64,000 nucleotides of DNA from Bog-473 sp036489775 (lineage in GTDB: Bacteria; Actinomycetota; Acidimicrobiia; Acidimicrobiales; RAAP-2), in the NCBI GenBank assembly GCA_036489775.1, contig DASXFC010000082.1, positions 113,761 to 177,760 on the forward strand, read 5' to 3'. Of the stretch, positions 61,123 to 64,000 are shown in pieces. Numbering within the stretch: position 1 is the stretch's first letter; each line of letters opens with the position of its first letter. Under the pieces are notes generated by a model. It did no database searches. It had not been told where the DNA came from and was given only the letters and a program-made list of their open reading frames with translations. Both the position numbers and the translations under genes were made by a program.

Positions 61123-62304
61123 TCATGGCCAGCCAGGTATCCCTTCGGCCGGGTTGTTGCTCTTGGTCAGCCGCCACGGGTCCTGTGCTGAATCTGTCAG
61201 TTCGAGAGCCCAGGTCAAGGCCATCTGGTGGGCGTCTGTCCGATTGCCAGCCACTGATGTGCCGTTATCTCTCACCACATAACGAACAGCCTGTACGTCC
61301 AGGGTCACCTCGATGGCTGGTGGGCGTTGGGATAGGTGGAGTTTCGATGCCTCCCAGGACTTCAGCACGGCATCGCGCACGATCAGCCGTGTGCCACGGG
61401 CCGGACGGAGCAAAGTACCTTTCACCTGGTTGCTCGTCAGCTCTTCCAGCGGTTCCTCCGATCCGTTCACGGCCTCTTCCCAGACCTCGATCAGGTGAGC
61501 GAGCTGGGCGGCGATCAGCGCAGATTCGAAGCGACTGTCGACGACCGAGAGGTCGAGCAACGCAAAGGCCGGGGGATCGTCGCGGCCGACGAGAGTACCC
61601 AGGTCGACATCGTCACCCATCTTCTGCCTGTTGGCCGACTCGGCCAGGCTCTCCTCACGGAGACGGTCGGTGTCAGATGAGGGGGTGGGGATCAGGGGAG
61701 CCCTGAGTTTCGGCCCGGCGAGCGGATCGCCGCTGACCGAAAGCAGGAGCCAGCGACGACCGCTGTGCCCGAAGGTCCAGCGCTCATCGAGGTGCGTGTG
61801 GTGCGGACCGAGCGTTCCGACCTTGGGGTATTTGCAGTGGATACGTAGGCGCACGCGGACGACGACGCCATCCTCTGCCTCGTCATGGCGGTTGACCACG
61901 CTCAAGAGATCGACCGAGGGCTTACCAGTGACCTCAAGGCCGGTGCCGAGGAAGGACTGCCAGGATCGAGCCCAGGCGCGGACGAGTCCCCCATCGGGGC
62001 GGCCGTCGAGAACCCCGAACGTCCCATTGCGCCAGAGGCCGTCCGCCAGTGCCACCACCGCGGCCACCGATTGCTCGATCGCGTCGGGCGAGAAGATCGG
62101 GTCATCCTCCCCCGCCTCGACCGCGGCGTAATGGGCGCGGGTTGCCCGGGCGTGTTCCTTCAGCAGGGCGCGCTCGCGGCGAGCCGCTCCACGTATGACT
62201 CCGAACCAGCAGTAGCCGACTCCGCCGAAAAGGGCGACCCCAACTGCAACCTCCACCGCCACTGACAACACCGACACCGACACCGACACCTGGGAATTAC
62301 CCAT
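61123..62304 (-). CDS. Tim44-like domain membrane protein
   Basis: 393 residues. An N-terminal membrane helix is at about 10-38, followed by a cytosolic or outer region. The C-terminal part (about 250-385) has the Tim44/MBA1-like fold hallmarks: ESALIAAQLAHLIEVWEEAV, EVTLDVQAVRYVVRD, MALTWALELTDSAQDPWRLT. An N-terminal second copy-like region (SPDAIEQSVAAVVALADGLW) is less clear. In bacteria Tim44-like domains occur in transport- and folding-related membrane proteins of mostly unknown role. It diverges from the cold-shock-like gene. Confidence 0.65.
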   Translation of the reverse strand: MGNSQVSVSVSVLSVAVEVAVGVALFGGVGYCWFGVIRGAARRERALLKEHARATRAHYAAVEAGEDDPIFSPDAIEQSVAAVVALADGLWRNGTFGVLDGRPDGGLVRAWARSWQSFLGTGLEVTGKPSVDLLSVVNRHDEAEDGVVVRVRLRIHCKYPKVGTLGPHHTHLDERWTFGHSGRRWLLLSVSGDPLAGPKLRAPLIPTPSSDTDRLREESLAESANRQKMGDDVDLGTLVGRDDPPAFALLDLSVVDSRFESALIAAQLAHLIEVWEEAVNGSEEPLEELTSNQVKGTLLRPARGTRLIVRDAVLKSWEASKLHLSQRPPAIEVTLDVQAVRYVVRDNGTSVAGNRTDAHQMALTWALELTDSAQDPWRLTKSNNPAEGIPGWP

Positions 62305-62425
62305 TTGCCGGAAGCATCCGAGCTGGCACGTCAGCCACCGACATAGCTTGGCATGGCCGATGTTGCCCCCCGCCAGCTCGGTATTGGGACACCCCGGAGT
62401 TCATGGCGGAATACGATTTTGCGTT

Positions 62426-62644
62426 GTGGCACTTGGGACGGTCGCCTTTTGGCACGGCGAAGACGGCTGGGGCGCCATCGAGGATCGCACCCGACCTGGG
62501 CTCGGATTCATCCACTATTTCCAGATTCGAGGTATCAAGCGGTATCGAGAACTTGTTCCCGGCAATCAGGTGGAGTTCGAGTGGCAAGACGGCCTCGGTC
62601 AGGACGGATGTCAGTGGCGAGTGCAGTGGGTTCGCCCGATCTGA
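62426..62644 (+). CDS. Cold-shock-domain-like protein
   Basis: 72 residues from GTG 62426; an in-frame ATG at 62348 is also open. The sequence follows the CSD plan: GTVAFWHGEDGWGAI (for GTVKWFNxxKGFGFI), LGFIHYFQIRG (for VFVHFSAIxG), YRELVPGNQVEFEW and a final WRVQWVRP. The length is typical. The RNP1-like motif is altered (DGWGAI), so nucleic-acid binding may be weaker. It diverges from the Tim44-like gene and is followed by the membrane-protein gene at 62723. Confidence 0.7.
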   Translation: MALGTVAFWHGEDGWGAIEDRTRPGLGFIHYFQIRGIKRYRELVPGNQVEFEWQDGLGQDGCQWRVQWVRPI

Positions 62645-62722
62645 CCGGTTGGAGGGCGGGCTCCGAGCAGTGGTAGCCGAATACCTTTAAGTTCCCAGCG
62701 GATATGGCGGAAGGAGTCAGGC

Positions 62723-63592
62723 GTGAGGACTCGTACCTACATCGACCAGCTCAAAGGCGTCCTGGTAGTGGTGCTCGCGGTGATCGTCACCGCGCTGACC
62801 ATTGTCGGGATCGTGTTCCTTCCGTCCTCAGGAGGATTCCCGAGCGTTGTCAATAACATGACGCTATCGGTGGAGGAGACCGGGTTTCCGGCTGTCAACG
62901 AGGTTATCGACCGAGTCGGAAATGGCTCTACCCTGACTATCCAGGGAGCCGACACCAACCCCACCGATCAACACAATCAACCGTACTCCGTCTTCATCTA
63001 CAACATCGGATCTGCCTACCTATGCACTCCCGACTCGGTGGTGGTCAACGGTGGCGGAAACAGTTTCCCGGTGCCGCACCAGCACCTCCAAGGATCTCTC
63101 CCATCGACCGGTGGCAATGGCGAGGTCACATCGATCTCAGAGGTCACGGGTCACGGCTACCTCTTCGTGCGGATGTGTTGGAAGAGCAGAGGGCCGGTGG
63201 CGCTCAGCGGCTCGTATCTCAGCGCACAATTCCCGGGGTTCGGCGGCTACGGCTCGACGTCCTCTTACGCGGTGACCCACCAGCTCAACCCGGTCGCCGG
63301 CAACACGTCGAACTATCTCCTGCAATCGATCGAGCAACCAACCAGCGTCATCCCCACCGGATGGCAGTGGTCGGGCTACCCACGCGTCCTCCCCATCGCA
63401 GTGTCTGCGGTAAACACGAGCGCCACTCAGCACGATTCCTATCTAGCCTTCTTGGGCGGCATTGCATTCGGTGTGGCCGGGGGCGCGGCCATCACCTTGA
63501 TCCAGGAGTTGCTGGCACCCTTTAGCGGTCGCCGCCGGCAACCCGTCACCTCGTCGGCTGCCGTCATCGACCCTCCGCCGCCCGAGACCTAA
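62723..63592 (+). CDS. Hypothetical membrane protein, two helices flanking an outer domain
   Basis: 289 residues from GTG, with GGAAGGAG 9 bases upstream. Helix 1 is near residues 12-34 (VLVVVLAVIVTALTIVGIVF) and helix 2 near 240-262 (AFLGGIAFGVAGGAAITLIQ). The region between them, about 200 residues, is outside and Gly/Ser/Thr-rich, with cysteines in SAYLCTPDSVVVNG and VRMCWKSRG. The C-terminal tail is basic and proline-rich. No family is recognised. TACCTT near 62682 may be its -10 box. Confidence 0.7.
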   Translation: MRTRTYIDQLKGVLVVVLAVIVTALTIVGIVFLPSSGGFPSVVNNMTLSVEETGFPAVNEVIDRVGNGSTLTIQGADTNPTDQHNQPYSVFIYNIGSAYLCTPDSVVVNGGGNSFPVPHQHLQGSLPSTGGNGEVTSISEVTGHGYLFVRMCWKSRGPVALSGSYLSAQFPGFGGYGSTSSYAVTHQLNPVAGNTSNYLLQSIEQPTSVIPTGWQWSGYPRVLPIAVSAVNTSATQHDSYLAFLGGIAFGVAGGAAITLIQELLAPFSGRRRQPVTSSAAVIDPPPPET

Positions 63593-63654
63593 CCGGGAAT
63601 GTCACCTTCCCGGGCGCTTAGAGGCGGGCCGTGTTGGCGTCGTGGTATGCCTAG

Positions 63655-63840
63655 GTGGTGCCGTACGTTATGGGGTCCTTCACCGCCTTGGTTGCATTGG
63701 GTTTGCTCGTCGGAGCCCTCACTGGAAGAGTCAAGGTTCACTCTTGTTGCGATGCGGCCGACCTGGCGTCTGACAGGCAGGATGGGGTCACGAGTGCGAG
63801 CCGTCCGGACCTGACTCGTGAGATGCCGACCTGGTGGTAG
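63655..63840 (+). CDS. Small membrane protein with CC motif, about 60 aa
   Basis: Starts at two consecutive GTG codons (63655 and 63658). A single helix (GSFTALVALGLLVGALTG) near the N-terminus is followed by RVKVHSCCDAADLASD, an adjacent Cys pair in a short hydrophilic tail. Small actinobacterial proteins with a helix and a CC motif after it exist, but I cannot name one with confidence. No clear ribosome-binding site. It may be a real gene downstream of the membrane protein at 62723. Confidence 0.4.
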   Translation: MVPYVMGSFTALVALGLLVGALTGRVKVHSCCDAADLASDRQDGVTSASRPDLTREMPTWW

Positions 63841-63906
63841 TGGACTATGTGCTTCGCTGCCGCTAGAAAACTTTGGCCGTCGAAGCCGGCACACTTGAGT
63901 CAAGTT

Positions 63907-64000
63907 TCACGCGGCCAGGCCGAATTCGCCAACCATGTCGCTGATCACGCCCTCCAGTTTGTCGAACTGACGACGTAGCGGGGTGTCCATCGGCACCGGG
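63907..64000 (-). CDS. 3' end of a gene entering from beyond the window
   Basis: The minus strand is open from base 64000 to a TGA at 63909-63907. The visible C-terminus is PVPMDTPLRRQFDKLEGVIS plus DMVGEFGLAA. The sequence is helical-looking and not recognised. Its start, or an internal ATG at 63990, lies at the window edge, so only about 30 residues are seen. Confidence 0.4.
   Translation of the reverse strand, partial: PVPMDTPLRRQFDKLEGVISDMVGEFGLAA

Noticed and set aside
62297..62587. 96-residue minus-strand frame opposite the cold-shock-like gene
   Set aside because: No recognisable sequence or ribosome-binding site, and it overlaps the Tim44-like start.

Overview
The window is high-GC DNA from what looks like an actinomycete, probably a member or relative of the Acidimicrobiia. 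That placement is an inference from GC content, the style of the MFS, FadD, amidohydrolase and Liv genes, and frequent leaderless starts (a TANNNT-like box 6 to 8 bases before a start codon). I saw no rRNA, tRNA, CRISPR array, insertion sequence or prophage.

Layout. 0-3.4 kb: the 3' end of a nitronate monooxygenase gene, and an ECF sigma factor overlapping a membrane-anchored Asp-box beta-propeller gene. 3.4-27.5 kb: a surface-polysaccharide region with GT61, GT2 and GT4 glycosyltransferases, three FkbM methyltransferases, two other methyltransferases, an O-antigen-ligase-like polymerase, two hexapeptide acyltransferases, GDP-L-fucose synthase, a secreted beta-helix protein, two SGNH-like proteins, two near-duplicate flippases, a Wzz-like protein and a YdcF-like protein. 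A nitroreductase and a biotin-carrier/carboxyltransferase fusion (8.9-11.4 kb) interrupt it. 27.5-32.8 kb: a GH3 glycosidase, a DHA2 MFS exporter and an amidohydrolase.

32.8-39.9 kb: a six-gene, overlapping branched-chain-amino-acid-type (Liv) ABC operon. Its permease is a LivH-LivM fusion, and its last two genes encode unrecognised envelope proteins. A perfect 12+2+12 palindrome lies between the operon and the divergent amidohydrolase. 40-45 kb: a homologue of plant-type GDP-mannose 3,5-epimerase, a WcaI-like glycosyltransferase, and a coupled set of a 38-residue ORF, an AMP-dependent ligase and an SDR. 45-56.9 kb: a secreted CocE-type hydrolase, an MFS protein, OsmC, a cation/Ca2+ exchanger, a PabB-PabC fusion, a small secreted protein, a FadD-type ligase, a GT4 and an Asp-box lipoprotein. 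56.9-64 kb: an ABC-2 exporter pair, a MarR regulator divergent from a DHA2 exporter, a Tim44-like protein with a 55-residue membrane protein, a cold-shock-like protein and several membrane proteins.

How it may work together (inference). The first half plausibly builds an acylated, methylated, deoxyhexose-containing exopolysaccharide: Fcl and the GME-like epimerase would supply GDP-sugars, the flippases and the polymerase would act with the Wzz-like protein, and the FkbM, SGNH and acyltransferase proteins would decorate it. The second half is mainly uptake and acyl-CoA or xenobiotic metabolism plus export. The least explained parts are the Liv-type operon with its extra genes and shared palindrome, the duplicated flippases with conserved leader ORFs, and the 38-residue ORF coupled to the AMP ligase.
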